Shown here in pieces: positions 34,390 through 43,943 of a stretch of DNA of 64,000 bases. Where the stretch lies: NCBI GenBank assembly GCA_014584465.1, contig JACTMU010000080.1, positions 36,725 to 100,724 of the forward strand, given 5' to 3'. The position numbers and the translations under genes are program-made. How positions within the stretch are numbered: position 1 is the stretch's first letter; each line of letters begins with the position of its first letter. The notes under the pieces are model-generated. The model saw only the letters and a program-made list of their open reading frames with translations, did not search any database and was not told the origin of the DNA. This stretch comes from Pseudomonadota bacterium. Its GTDB lineage: Bacteria > Bdellovibrionota > Bdellovibrionia > Bdellovibrionales > JACTMU01.

Positions 34390-35072
34390 GTCGTCTGGAA
34401 GATCTTAAAGAGCAACTGATTGAGAAGGTTCTTCCCTACTGGAATGAGTTTCGAGAGAATCCTACAGTTTTGCAGATCAAAGAACAGTATGAAGGGCTCT
34501 CTCTCCTTTATCGACGTGGGATTCTTGTAGGTCTTGGACTTTTCCTCTTTTTCATCATCGGGTCGATTCCCTACGCCTATTTTTCAGAGAGCACGGAATT
34601 GGTCGGGGAGTTTGAAGAGAGCATTTTTGTCGTCAAAGAGCTTTTGAAAGTGAAGCAAGAAAAGGATCAGGCCCCTGCAGCACCGGCCGGTATGGATTTG
34701 ACGACTCTTCGCAATCGTGTGGACTCGATCAGCAACAGCCCTCTGCTCACCGATGAGCAAAAAGGCACTGTCTCCTCTCTGGAGGCATCGTCGTTTGATA
34801 AGATGAAGGCCATTCCTAAAGAGGTGGTCAAAGTTGGAGTGAAGGTCCCTTTTAAGGCTCTTACGCTTTCTCAATTTGTGGATTTTGGTCAGCAATTGCA
34901 GAGAACACAGGGTGCAAAGATGACAGGTCTCTTTTTAGAGGCAAGCAAGGATCATGATCACTACTTGGATGTACAATTTGAGTTGGCAAGTTTTACGCTT
35001 CCTGTGGTTGATGAACCTATTGCAGTGGATTCGAAAAGGCCTTCCAAAGGGCCTCGACCAAAGCGAAAGTAG
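34386..35072 (+). CDS. gspM: Type II secretion platform protein GspM
   Basis: A 228-residue bitopic inner-membrane protein: a short cytoplasmic N terminus, one transmembrane helix (about 42-62), a periplasmic helical region and a ferredoxin-like half (VPFKALTLSQFVDFGQQLQ) that pairs with the GspL periplasmic domain in other systems. Sequence conservation is weak, so identification relies on size, topology and position between gspL and gspN. TTG start overlapping the gspL stop (TTGA). A basic tail (KRPSKGPRPKRK) ends the protein. Confidence 0.78.
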   Translation: MSRLEDLKEQLIEKVLPYWNEFRENPTVLQIKEQYEGLSLLYRRGILVGLGLFLFFIIGSIPYAYFSESTELVGEFEESIFVVKELLKVKQEKDQAPAAPAGMDLTTLRNRVDSISNSPLLTDEQKGTVSSLEASSFDKMKAIPKEVVKVGVKVPFKALTLSQFVDFGQQLQRTQGAKMTGLFLEASKDHDHYLDVQFELASFTLPVVDEPIAVDSKRPSKGPRPKRK

Positions 35073-35087
35073 TTTTTAGGTGAGTTG

Positions 35088-36062
35088 GTGAATAAAGTTG
35101 TTGCAGAATTAAGAAACGTTTTGCGGTTTCACAAGTCTAAAATCGCCTGGCTTCTATTTTCAATGATGGCTTTCTTGTTTATTCTTTTTCCCTATGGTGA
35201 TCTTGGGGGTTGGGTCGCAACTAAGGTCACTCAATGGACCGACAACCAGGTCTATCTGCAATTTGAAGATTTAGGTTTTTCCTTTAAACCTCAACTTGGA
35301 GTCGAAATGGAAGATGTGTTCTTGCAGACTCCCTTTCTGCCAGCGTTGAAGATGGACTCTCTTTTTGCAGCTCCTTCATTCTTGGGACTTGTCACCTTCA
35401 ACCCCGCTTTTACGTTGATCGCCGAGGGCTTTTGGGGAGGCAGTGTGCACTTTTCCTCTTCTGGATCAAAAAAGAATGAGAGAGAAGTGCTTGTGCATCG
35501 TTTTAAACTTTCGTTGGAAGAGGTCGCTTTAGGTAAGATTCAGGAGTTTTTTGAGTTGCCATTTTCATTTCAGGGAAAGTTGCTTGGCAGCACTCATCTT
35601 GCTGTGGATCTTGAGTTTGGAGAGCAACCCCAGGGTGATCTTTCTATGGATGTTGTCGGGTTTCGAATGCCTCCCTCATCCATCGACACTCAGATGGGAC
35701 CGGTCACTCTACCACACGTTGAGGTTTCACAGGTTTCTGTGCGAGGGCGTCTGAATCAAGGAGAGCTCTTTATTGAAGAGGCTCAACTTGGATCCAGCAA
35801 AGATCAGCTCTATGGTGAGATCAAAGGGAAGTGGGGAGTCTCCTTTCGTCGAAAAGGGACCGAAGTGAGTCCGATCTTTGGGGCCTACGAACTTAAGATT
35901 GATCTCAATGTGGCTCAAGCTTTGCACAAGGAGATGGAGCTTCTCTTTTTTCTGATGGACTCTTGCAAAAACACAACCACAACCGGTGTCCGTTATCTCT
36001 GTAAGATCTCTGGAACGGGAGGCGGACGTCCACCGCGGTTTTCCTCGATCAACTCGATTTGA
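35088..36062 (+). CDS. gspN: Type II secretion protein GspN (delta/Leptospira type)
   Basis: A 324-residue protein with an N-terminal transmembrane anchor (about 18-40) and a long beta-rich periplasmic part with repeating patterns (VYLQFEDLGFSFKPQLGVEMEDVFL, FKLSLEEVALGKIQEFF). It resembles the GspN family of delta-proteobacteria and Leptospira and the AsmA-like proteins. It closes the gsp operon. GTG 35088 is favoured because AGG lies seven bases upstream. TTG 35085 is also possible. The C terminus reads RPPRFSSINSI with no obvious domain. No prepilin peptidase (gspO) gene occurs in the window. Confidence 0.75.
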   Translation: MNKVVAELRNVLRFHKSKIAWLLFSMMAFLFILFPYGDLGGWVATKVTQWTDNQVYLQFEDLGFSFKPQLGVEMEDVFLQTPFLPALKMDSLFAAPSFLGLVTFNPAFTLIAEGFWGGSVHFSSSGSKKNEREVLVHRFKLSLEEVALGKIQEFFELPFSFQGKLLGSTHLAVDLEFGEQPQGDLSMDVVGFRMPPSSIDTQMGPVTLPHVEVSQVSVRGRLNQGELFIEEAQLGSSKDQLYGEIKGKWGVSFRRKGTEVSPIFGAYELKIDLNVAQALHKEMELLFFLMDSCKNTTTTGVRYLCKISGTGGGRPPRFSSINSI

Positions 36063-36134
36063 GCTTCGCCATCTCCTTTTTAGCCAAGATCGTCAGCCCT
36101 TGGATTCGTTTCTTGCGCTCTGCTCCTCTTAGAA

Positions 36135-36157
36135 CCCAGATCCGAAATTAGAAATGA
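36135..36157 (+). repeat. 23-bp dispersed repeat, copy 3
   Basis: CCCAGATCCGAAATTAGAAATGA, 73 bases 3' of the gspN stop. Compare copies at 19405, 22309 and 63800. Confidence 0.8.
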
Positions 36158-36238
36158 TTTGATGAGTTTAGCGTTAGCCGCGTTGTGGTGGAAAATCTTT
36201 TGAGATCCCTATTGACCTCAAAGCCAATCCTTGCGACT

Positions 36239-36434
36239 ATGCCCAAAGCGATTGGACTTGCCTGTTTTAGATAGCGATCTTAATTCACCTTTGAATCTTA
36301 TTTTAAAAAATGATCCTCAACGTATCACAGGGGATACATCTCTGGCCATTTTTTTAAAATAAAATTCATATTTGACCTAAGCTCACTATCTAAATCACTA
36401 TCTAAAACAGACAAGCTCAATCACTTTGGGCATA
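36239..36434. repeat. MITE-like inverted-repeat element (196 bp)
   Basis: The ends read ATGCCCAAAGCGATTG and, inverted, ATGCCCAAAGTGATTG. The arms stay similar for about 80 bp, through CTGTTTTAGATAG and the AT-rich TTATTTTAAAAAA, with small differences and an extra GATAGTGATTTA unit in the right arm. No protein is encoded. A diverged copy of the right arm occurs at 54524-54570. The size and long terminal inverted repeats suggest a non-autonomous mobile element, though no target duplication is obvious. Confidence 0.75.
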
Positions 36435-36460
36435 AAGAAAGAGAACGAAAGGAGTAAGTC

Positions 36461-36886
36461 ATGTCAGGTGTGAATAAGGTGATCATTGTGGGTCGACTCG
36501 GAGCAGATCCAGAGACCAAAACAATCAATTCGGGAAATACGGTGTCCACATTGAGTGTGGCTACAAGTGACTCTTGGACCGACAAAGATGGCCAACGACA
36601 GGAGCGTACGGAGTGGCATCGAGTGGTTGCATGGGGAAAACTTGCCGAATTGTGTGGTAAGTTTCTTCATAAGGGACGACAGGTCTATGTTGAAGGACGT
36701 CTGCAAACAAGATCTTGGGAGGATCAACAGGGTCAGAAACGTTACACAACTGAGATTGTTGCTCAAACAGTGCAATTTTTGGGAGGAGCTTCGGAAAGGG
36801 GCGAAGGAGCATCAGATCGTTCACAGTCGCATGACTTTGGTCCAGAGCCATCGTTTGATGGATCGGATTCAGATCTTCCATTCTAG
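36461..36886 (+). CDS. ssb: Single-stranded DNA-binding protein
   Basis: SSB coats single-stranded DNA in replication and repair. The 141 residues have the OB fold ([60 protein letters not shown]), a short Gly/Ser-rich linker and the acidic tip D-S-D-L-P-F that recruits partner proteins. AGGAG lies 7-8 bases before the ATG. It stands alone with an inverted-repeat terminator candidate just after the stop. Confidence 0.96.
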   Translation: MSGVNKVIIVGRLGADPETKTINSGNTVSTLSVATSDSWTDKDGQRQERTEWHRVVAWGKLAELCGKFLHKGRQVYVEGRLQTRSWEDQQGQKRYTTEIVAQTVQFLGGASERGEGASDRSQSHDFGPEPSFDGSDSDLPF

Positions 36887-36899
36887 TCTTTTATTTTAT

Positions 36900-36938
36900 C
36901 GTGTGGCCTAGCTTCACTTTGGACAGCTAGACCACACG
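36900..36938 (+). terminator. Inverted repeat 3' of ssb
   Basis: CGTGTGGCCTAGCT pairs with AGCTAGACCACACG (one mismatch, 11-base loop), starting 14 bases after the ssb stop. There is no trailing T run, so intrinsic termination is likely but not certain. Confidence 0.55.
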
Positions 36939-37138
36939 CTCAGCAAAGAACATGTTCAAGCACATCTTTTCGTTGCCTCGTTGGATGGACGTTTGTTCGA
37001 TTTTCTTTGATTCTCCCCATAAAAATCTTCTAGAATAGAGTAAATGAGTTGCGCCGCACTCATTCGTTCCAACGAGAGAGAATCTCGTCCAAACGCAAGT
37101 GGGTGGCGCAGCATAGGCGCGCAATCTGGGGGAACATC

Positions 37139-37978
37139 ATGGGTAGATCATCAATCTGGGCCCTCTCGGGCATCATTGTTGGCTTGATTTTGACATTACC
37201 TCCACAGGTATGGTCGAGTGAAATCATCAAAGTGAAGGGGAAAAATGTGCTTCTCTCACTTGATGAAGCGGCCCAAAAGGGAGATGTTTTTGAGATCATC
37301 ACCTACAGTGGAAAGAAAAAGGGACTCATCAGGATCACGGCAGTCAAAGGTGGTAAAGCCAAGGGGAAGATCATCAAGAAGAAAGGTAAAATCAAAAAGG
37401 GTTGGACCGCACGCTTAGCCCAACAAGGTGGTGGAGAGGGTGAAAGTGGTGATGGTGAGGAGTCTTCGTCAGGAGGAGTTGAGTCCAGTGAGGTGGAAGG
37501 TTCCTCAAAGCAGTTTGACGGAGGCGTTCTTTTAGGAATGAGCTCAGACACTCTCCATGTTTCTGGTGATAGTGGAGCAAAGGTGAATGCGACTGGAACA
37601 GGAAATCGTGTGGGTGTCTTTGTATCATGGCATCTACCCCATTCGTGGAGTCTTCAGGGGCAACTGGGACTTTTTACAATGGCGGGGAAATATTCAGGGG
37701 TCTCCTATTCCATTGGTTATCTCGACTTCGCTGGGTGGGCGAGATACCACATTCAAGATTTTTGGGCAGGACTTGGTGCTCGTTATCTATCGCCTTCTTC
37801 TCAAAGTGGCATTGAGAAGCCAGAGTCAACTTCAGTCCTCTCAGTAGGGTTTGGATATGATTTTGGTATCGGAGCAGGATTTGTGCCGATTGAACTGACC
37901 TACGACATGGTGTTGGGCGCAAATGGGAATTTGGCTGAGAGCATTGCGCTTTGTCTCGGTTATGGCTTTCGATTTTGA
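37139..37978 (+). CDS. Probable outer-membrane beta-barrel with basic N-terminal domain
   Basis: A 279-residue exported protein. The signal peptide is at residues 1-27 (SSIWALSGIIVGLILTLPPQVWS). Residues 30-100 form a Lys/Gly-rich domain (KKKGLIRITAVKGGKAKGKIIKKKGKIKKGW), a Ser/Gly/Glu linker follows (100-125), and the rest is a beta-rich region with Gly/Tyr-rich strands ending L-G-Y-G-F-R-F, the aromatic C terminus typical of outer-membrane barrels. I take ATG 37139 with GGGGGA upstream. The frame runs 30 codons further. No family is recognised. The next gene starts 5 bp later and is probably co-transcribed. Confidence 0.6.
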   Translation: MGRSSIWALSGIIVGLILTLPPQVWSSEIIKVKGKNVLLSLDEAAQKGDVFEIITYSGKKKGLIRITAVKGGKAKGKIIKKKGKIKKGWTARLAQQGGGEGESGDGEESSSGGVESSEVEGSSKQFDGGVLLGMSSDTLHVSGDSGAKVNATGTGNRVGVFVSWHLPHSWSLQGQLGLFTMAGKYSGVSYSIGYLDFAGWARYHIQDFWAGLGARYLSPSSQSGIEKPESTSVLSVGFGYDFGIGAGFVPIELTYDMVLGANGNLAESIALCLGYGFRF

Positions 37979-37983
37979 AAGAG

Positions 37984-40014
37984 ATGAAGTTTTGGGGACT
38001 TCTCATCCTTCTCTTTGGTTTGTCCTGTGTGACCCAAGATAGGACGGACTCCTTTGCTCTTCGAGAGGTGCATGACTCCCAGATTGGAAGTGCCAGCCGC
38101 TCGAAAGAGAGCTGGGTTTTAGGGGGCTATCTTCCGGTCGGGGAACATCAGACTGAAAAGAGCTACATTGTCATAGAGGGTGGGGAGATCATCGATGTGT
38201 TCACAAAGATTCCCAAATCCAAAGAGGGACTCTTTCTTTTAGATACCGACCATCTCATCTTTCCAGGGCTGATTGATCTTTACAATCATCTGGATTATTC
38301 GAGCCTCCCCACTTGGAGTGACTACGAACGGCCACTTCTTCACCGTCGCAGTTGGTTTAAATCCTTAAGTTACAAGAGATTTTTAAGGAAACACCTGGAC
38401 CCCTATCAAGGCAAAGAGTTGTGCAGTTTGCGTCGGTGGGGAGAGGTGAGAGCCATCGTGAGTGGTGTGACCACACTTTTAGGGAGCGTGAAGGATTCGG
38501 ACTGTTTGGGTCACTTCGGAGTTCGAAATGTCGATACGCTCACCGATCTGCAGTATGAGGGGAATCTTCTTGTCGAAAATGGAATCGAGGAGGAGCACCT
38601 CACACACAAGTTCTTTCTCGAAAAGATCGTGGAATCGATGCGAAAAGAGGGGATCACTTATGGCGATGCCTATCAGCTGGCACTTGCCGAAACGGGTTTG
38701 CAGCAATGGATGGAGCTTTTCAAAGGTGGAACCCAAGATCTTCGAACCGCGCTTCAGCTTGCTGTAGGATCTCCTTTAGGTGTTCCCAAAGGCGAGGGGA
38801 AGGAGAAGGGCTGGGAGCGCGCTCGAAGTGAGCTTAACTCTCATCTGAAGAGAAATTTCAAAATGGGTGGGTCGGCTGAAAGGAAGAGAGTCATCTCTGA
38901 GATTGAAAAGTGGGTGGAGGAGTATTTGGCCCTGGCTGTGCGAGGCGATGCAGAGGTGAGAGATTTTCTTCTGAAACCAGGTCTAAGGCTCTTTACCGAG
39001 GATCAGCGAAGGTTTGTCTCAGAAGTGGAGTTGAACTGGAGGATGGGGCTTGTGCACCATTTGAGGCAATACGAATCTTTTCGACCCCATCTTCTCTTTT
39101 TTCCGATGGCAGAAGGCAGAAAAGGGGATGCTGAAAGTGGAGTGCAATACTTCCTGCTCCAGCTCTTTGAGTTGCCAGCCAAAGGGTTTGTAGGAGTTCA
39201 TGGCGGCGCCTTGGAATTGGAAGATTTCAACGAAATGGCCGAGGAGTCCATTCCCATTGTTTGGACGCCAGCTTCTGATTTGGCGCTCTATGGAGAGACG
39301 TTGGATGTGGTTGAGGCACAGACAATGGGAGTGCAAGTTGTGATGGGAGCAGGGTGGGCCCATCTTGGAGTTCGCTCACTGCTCGACCAATTGAAGGTGG
39401 CTCGAAGTTACCTCGATCGAAGAGGGGTGCCTCGCGGAGTTCTCTCCGATCAGCATCTTGTGGAGATGGTGACGGTCCATGCGGCCAAAGTGTTAGGACG
39501 AGAGAGGATGTTGGGGAGGCTGTCGAAAGGATATCAGGCCGATTTGATCTTGGTTCAACGACGAAAATCCAGTGAAGAAGATCCCTATTCGGAACTCATT
39601 CAAGGGGGGCAAGAGTTGATTTCACTGGTCATGCGGTCGGGCGAACCGCTTTATGGAGAGACCTCTTTAATGGAACGGTTGAAATCTAAAAATCTTGTGG
39701 ATCATCTGGAGGGTCCCATCGCCTCAATGAATCGAGCTTCTTTCATGAAGAGGTGTGGCCCGTTCGCCCATCGTAGATTTGGCTCTCTTCAGAGCTCGGG
39801 AGGTCCCGGGGCTGTCGTTGAAACACTTTGGAATCTAAATGCCGTACGCGGAGGATCGACCCCCCTTCTGAATTGTGAAGATCCTGAATATATGAAGAAT
39901 TTGACCCAATGGACCTCGCTTGGGGGAGCTGGGGCATCGGGTCGCGCAAAGGCATCTAACTCATTGAAATCACTTGAAGAACTTAAGAGTTTTCGGGGTC
40001 GTCAAAAGGAATAA
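37984..40014 (+). CDS. Amidohydrolase-family lipoprotein with altered metal site
   Basis: A 676-residue lipoprotein (lipobox L-F-G-L-S-C at residues 12-17). The fold is amidohydrolase-like: a small N-terminal domain, then F-P-G-L-I-D-L-Y-N-H-L (normally H-x-H, here Y-N-H), F-V-G-V-H-G-G-A-L, I-V-W-T-P-A-S-D-L, V-V-M-G-A-G-W where active enzymes have G-T/S-D, and V-T-V-H-A-A-K-V-L-G with G-Y-Q-A-D-L-I-L-V at the end. Both the first metal His and the final catalytic Asp appear replaced, so it may be a non-catalytic or very different homologue. I start at ATG 37984; the open frame extends 11 codons upstream. Confidence 0.72.
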   Translation: MKFWGLLILLFGLSCVTQDRTDSFALREVHDSQIGSASRSKESWVLGGYLPVGEHQTEKSYIVIEGGEIIDVFTKIPKSKEGLFLLDTDHLIFPGLIDLYNHLDYSSLPTWSDYERPLLHRRSWFKSLSYKRFLRKHLDPYQGKELCSLRRWGEVRAIVSGVTTLLGSVKDSDCLGHFGVRNVDTLTDLQYEGNLLVENGIEEEHLTHKFFLEKIVESMRKEGITYGDAYQLALAETGLQQWMELFKGGTQDLRTALQLAVGSPLGVPKGEGKEKGWERARSELNSHLKRNFKMGGSAERKRVISEIEKWVEEYLALAVRGDAEVRDFLLKPGLRLFTEDQRRFVSEVELNWRMGLVHHLRQYESFRPHLLFFPMAEGRKGDAESGVQYFLLQLFELPAKGFVGVHGGALELEDFNEMAEESIPIVWTPASDLALYGETLDVVEAQTMGVQVVMGAGWAHLGVRSLLDQLKVARSYLDRRGVPRGVLSDQHLVEMVTVHAAKVLGRERMLGRLSKGYQADLILVQRRKSSEEDPYSELIQGGQELISLVMRSGEPLYGETSLMERLKSKNLVDHLEGPIASMNRASFMKRCGPFAHRRFGSLQSSGGPGAVVETLWNLNAVRGGSTPLLNCEDPEYMKNLTQWTSLGGAGASGRAKASNSLKSLEELKSFRGRQKE

Positions 40015-40090
40015 TCTTGCCAAGAGCAGGATTTGCGCTTAATCATCAAAAATTCATCGGGTTCGAGATTAACCTTTCTACAGGAGAGAG

Positions 40091-41773
40091 ATGGTGAGTC
40101 ATCTTAGAAGTTCAAATGAATGGATTAAGGCCTTGGGATTGAACCGTTGGGGCATTACAGAGGCTTCGGAGATTGTCTATAACCCCTCCTATGAACAGCT
40201 CTTTGAAGAGGAGATCAGTTATCAGGGAGATGATTGTGGAAAGGGTGTCATGACCAACCTGGGTGCGGTCAATGTGGACACCGGTCGATTTACGGGACGC
40301 TCTCCCAAGGACAAATATTTTGTTGTTGAGTCCGAATCCAAGGAGAAGGTTTGGTGGGCTGGCACAGGGTCCGACAATCATCCCATCAGTGAGTCGGTAT
40401 GGTCGGAGTTGAAGAAGATCTCTTTGACCCAACTCAATGGGAAGAGACTTTTCGTTGTGGATTCCTATTGTGGTGCCAATCCCCACACAAGGTTGAGTGT
40501 GAGGCTCATTACCGAAGTTGCGTGGAAAGCCCACTTTGCTAAGAACATGTTCATTCGCCCAACCGATGAGGAGCTAATGAGTTTTCAGCCAGATTGGACC
40601 ATCTTGGACTCCTGCAAAACTGCGGTTCAGGATTTCAAAAGGCTTGGTCTTCGTTCTGAGGTCTTTGTGGCGGCAAAGATTGAGGAGCGAGCGACTCTGA
40701 TTGGCGGTACTTGGTATGGTGGAGAGATCAAGAAAGGCATCTTCTCCGTCATGAACTACTTTTTGCCTCTCAAAGGGATAGGCTCCTTTCATTGCAGTGC
40801 GAACCAGGGAAGTAAGGGAGACACGGCCCTCTTTTTTGGTCTTTCGGGAACTGGGAAGACGACGCTTTCCACCGACCCTAAGCGCTTACTGATTGGCGAT
40901 GATGAGCATGGATGGGATGATGAGGGTGTCTTTAATTTTGAAGGAGGTTGTTACGCAAAGTGCATTCATCTTTCCAAAGAGAGTGAACCCGATATCTATG
41001 CAGCCCTGAAGCGAAACGCTCTTCTTGAGAACATTGCCTTTGATCAAGATGGGAATGTGGATTTTTCAGATGATACTAAAACTGAAAATACAAGAGCTTC
41101 CTATCCGATTGAGCACATTTCAAACATTGTCCGACCTGTTTCTAAAGGAACTCATCCCAAGAACATCGTGTTTTTGACATGCGATGCATTTGGAGTGCTT
41201 CCTCCGGTGGCTCGGCTTGATGCCAACCACGCTGAGTATCAGTACCTAAGTGGGTACACAGCAAAAGTTGCGGGAACTGAGATCGGAATTGTAGAGCCTC
41301 GTGCAACCTTTTCCCCATGTTTTGGTGGACCATTTTTAACTCTTCACCCAACAGTTTATGGCGATATCTTGAGGGAGAAGATGGAGGTTCATGGCACTAG
41401 GGCTTATCTTGTGAATACAGGATGGAGCGGTGGTCCCTATGGAGTGGGCAAGCGAATGAGCATCTCGACCACTCGTGCGATCATTGATGCCATTTTTGAT
41501 GGGCGTTTGGAAAGGGCTCAATGGACCTTCTTTCCGGTCTTTGATTTTGAGATTCCACTCTCTGTTGAGGGCATTTCGAGTGAGCTTTTGAATCCAAGAA
41601 ACACATGGAATGACCAAAGAGCTTATGACAAGTCTCTGAACCATCTGGGACAACTTTTTGTTGAGAACTTTAAGAAGTTCACGGATGTCTCTGCAGGCCG
41701 AAGACTTGCCCATGTGGGCCCCAAGATGGATCATGGATTTGACAGTGGCATGCGCGAAACCTCATTTCGGTGA
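40091..41773 (+). CDS. pckA: Phosphoenolpyruvate carboxykinase (ATP)
   Basis: This enzyme converts oxaloacetate plus ATP to phosphoenolpyruvate and CO2, the first committed gluconeogenic step. The 560 residues include [11 protein letters not shown] near residue 72, the kinase-1a P-loop [11 protein letters not shown] (about 252-262), the metal-binding [18 protein letters not shown] and the [13 protein letters not shown] segment. The ATP-type signature, not the GTP-type, is present. CAGGAGAGAG abuts the ATG. It is a stand-alone gene, and the neighbouring minus-strand gene is convergent. Confidence 0.96.
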   Translation: MVSHLRSSNEWIKALGLNRWGITEASEIVYNPSYEQLFEEEISYQGDDCGKGVMTNLGAVNVDTGRFTGRSPKDKYFVVESESKEKVWWAGTGSDNHPISESVWSELKKISLTQLNGKRLFVVDSYCGANPHTRLSVRLITEVAWKAHFAKNMFIRPTDEELMSFQPDWTILDSCKTAVQDFKRLGLRSEVFVAAKIEERATLIGGTWYGGEIKKGIFSVMNYFLPLKGIGSFHCSANQGSKGDTALFFGLSGTGKTTLSTDPKRLLIGDDEHGWDDEGVFNFEGGCYAKCIHLSKESEPDIYAALKRNALLENIAFDQDGNVDFSDDTKTENTRASYPIEHISNIVRPVSKGTHPKNIVFLTCDAFGVLPPVARLDANHAEYQYLSGYTAKVAGTEIGIVEPRATFSPCFGGPFLTLHPTVYGDILREKMEVHGTRAYLVNTGWSGGPYGVGKRMSISTTRAIIDAIFDGRLERAQWTFFPVFDFEIPLSVEGISSELLNPRNTWNDQRAYDKSLNHLGQLFVENFKKFTDVSAGRRLAHVGPKMDHGFDSGMRETSFR

Positions 41774-41856
41774 ATTTATCACAAGTTTTTCTTTAAGTGG
41801 CGGACGAGGCGTCGACGCTTCCAACGTTTGATTCATCCATAGGGGTTGCACATCAC

Positions 41857-43767
41857 TCAATGTCGGAGCATGGAACGATATCGGCCCAAGGCAAGCAGAG
41901 GAAATGTAAAAGGGTAGCTCGGGTAGTTCATGTAGACAATGCCTGGGTGACCTGTGCCAACCGTGGAAGAGTCCATCCACATTCCACTCTCTTCAAACTC
42001 AGTGATGAGATAGTTCACCGCACGAGTTGCTGATTCAGAGTCCATTTCTCCACAAGAGATGAGGGCACTTAGGGCCCAGGCCGTTTGAGAGGGTGTGCTG
42101 ATCCCATGCCCAATCCAACTTCGATCGAGGTAGGACTGAGTACTTTCTCCAAAGCCTCCATCACGATTTTGAGCTGACTTGAGCCAGTTGATCGCTTTTC
42201 GAATGTAGGGTTGATCCGGAGACTCTCCAATGCTCGTAAGTCCAACCAGCGCGGCACTGGTTCCATAGATGTGATTGATTCCCCATCGACCCATCCATGA
42301 ACCAAACTCCGCATCCTGACTCTTTTTGAGGTACTTGATGGCGCGATGGAGGACATAATAGTTTTGGTCAATATGAAATCCCATGCGCCCGAAGGCCTCA
42401 AGAACGTGCCCAGTTACATCGGCGGAACTCTCGTCAAAGAAGTCCACAGAGTCAGAAAATGAATTTGCAAAGAGGTTGATGAGAAAGTTGCCATGGTTGT
42501 CCTTTGCAAAGGCACCCCATCCACCATCGCGATTTTGCATTTCCTCGATCCAATTCATGGCTCGGGTCATACGTTTCTCTACAAACGATCTCAAATCGGA
42601 GGAGATCGCCGGACTGAAATCTCCGCGGGTTTGAGAGTAAGGTGCAAGGAACAAGATGAGCTCTGCGGTGTCATCGACATCGGGGGCATACTCAAACTCT
42701 TTTCCAAAGGGAATGCCGCCGTTTGCCTGTTGTTGTTCCAGGAGGGAGTGAACCGTTGGAGTAAGGAGTGGCATTGAAAATCCTGAATCCAAGAGAGCCT
42801 GACCGGCAAGAATGGAATCCCAATACCGACCGTCTTGAAGGGAACCAAGGTAGCTACCAGCACCGTTGTCAAAGTAGCGCTGTTCCACAAAGGACAAGGC
42901 CTTTTGAAATGGAACATCATCTTGATCCATACCGCTCTTGGAGAGAGCCATCATATTGAGTATGGTTGATTCCGTATAGCCGCCCCAACTTCCACCGGGT
43001 TGTTGATCCTTAAGAAGAGTGGACTGAATCTTTTTTGCATTGTGACTGGAGATTGTCTTTTCACCGATAAATTTCCTTTTTCTTTTGGTCACCCAAAGTT
43101 CTTCAGCATCAATGCCGATGCTCCTTTGAAGTCGATGAAAACGAAGAAAGGCCATCGCTTTGAGATGGGGCCCCACCCACTGTCCAAAGTGGTTCACATT
43201 GACCGGAAAATTTTTATCTAAAATCGCCCGTGGAATCCGTGGAAGGCGTTTCCAATCGTACATCTTCATGGCGGCCAAAAACGTTTTGGACAATAGATTG
43301 CAGCTTTCAATACCTCCCTGACTCAGGATGTAGCCTCTGGCCTTTTCAAGAGCATTCTGCTTTTCAAAATCATCCTCTTCAGAGGGCATTGCCTTAAGAG
43401 CTAAGTAGTTCCACAAAGTTGCGTTGAGATCACCAGGGGGAATGTTCGCATCGTGGACTGCGTACCACGAACCATCGGACTGTTGGCTGAGAAGAATTTG
43501 CTGGCGAAGTCTTTGTGTCATTTTGTGATCTTCTTTAAGGCCGAGCCATTGTCGAACCAAGTAATACTGGGAGATGAAATAGGTTCCAAGATAGGCCGGG
43601 AAATCCCAAAGGCCATCACTCATTTGGCGCCTGATCAGATGGGCCTGAGCCTGAGAAATGACGGAATCAAGTCTCGGATCGTTCACGTCTGCCTGGATCT
43701 CACCGATCGACAGTAACGAACAGGTCAAGATCACCGCCAAAATCTTTCTTCTCAAAAAAGATCGCAT
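41857..43767 (-). CDS. Squalene-hopene cyclase-like terpene cyclase with signal peptide
   Basis: A 636-residue triterpene cyclase family protein. The acid motif P-D-V-D-D-T-A (DxDDTA) lies at about residue 365, and QW-type repeats are evident (QQSDGSW near 85, QQPGGSWGG near 255, NRDGGWGAF near 420, NRDGGFGES near 530). The type is squalene-hopene, not oxidosqualene. Unusually, the N terminus (RSFLRRKILAVILTCSLLSIGEIQA) reads as a Sec signal peptide, whereas known enzymes are monotopic cytoplasmic-face proteins. ATG 43767 (or GTG 43773) is the start. A squalene synthase lies 19 kb away. Substrate and product are not provable from sequence. Confidence 0.78.
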   Translation of the reverse strand: MRSFLRRKILAVILTCSLLSIGEIQADVNDPRLDSVISQAQAHLIRRQMSDGLWDFPAYLGTYFISQYYLVRQWLGLKEDHKMTQRLRQQILLSQQSDGSWYAVHDANIPPGDLNATLWNYLALKAMPSEEDDFEKQNALEKARGYILSQGGIESCNLLSKTFLAAMKMYDWKRLPRIPRAILDKNFPVNVNHFGQWVGPHLKAMAFLRFHRLQRSIGIDAEELWVTKRKRKFIGEKTISSHNAKKIQSTLLKDQQPGGSWGGYTESTILNMMALSKSGMDQDDVPFQKALSFVEQRYFDNGAGSYLGSLQDGRYWDSILAGQALLDSGFSMPLLTPTVHSLLEQQQANGGIPFGKEFEYAPDVDDTAELILFLAPYSQTRGDFSPAISSDLRSFVEKRMTRAMNWIEEMQNRDGGWGAFAKDNHGNFLINLFANSFSDSVDFFDESSADVTGHVLEAFGRMGFHIDQNYYVLHRAIKYLKKSQDAEFGSWMGRWGINHIYGTSAALVGLTSIGESPDQPYIRKAINWLKSAQNRDGGFGESTQSYLDRSWIGHGISTPSQTAWALSALISCGEMDSESATRAVNYLITEFEESGMWMDSSTVGTGHPGIVYMNYPSYPFTFPLLALGRYRSMLRH

Positions 43768-43943
43768 CTTCACAGCCTAGAAAGAGTGTTGAATCCAAAC
43801 TCACTGATTCTACCTGGGACCCTAGAATATTACTACCTCGATCAAGACCAAGAGTAATCTTTACATGGGGGCTGGCAAGAACATCGCCAGCCACTCAAGA
43901 GTGCCTGGCGCGAAACCTGCTTTCGAGCTAATTTCGATTCTGC

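Larger units (their letters stand above)
36063..36460. other. Repeat-rich intergenic region between gspN and ssb
   Basis: About 400 bp without a gene. It holds the 23-bp dispersed repeat at 36135 and the 196-bp inverted-repeat element at 36239-36434, whose right end abuts the ssb leader (AGGAG at 36450). The ssb promoter is presumably inside or at the edge of that element. Confidence 0.7.

Noticed and set aside
37040..37140. Imperfect inverted repeat in the leader of the 37139 gene as a riboswitch
   Set aside because: The pairing (TGCGCC...GGCGCA) is short and interrupted, with no known aptamer signature.
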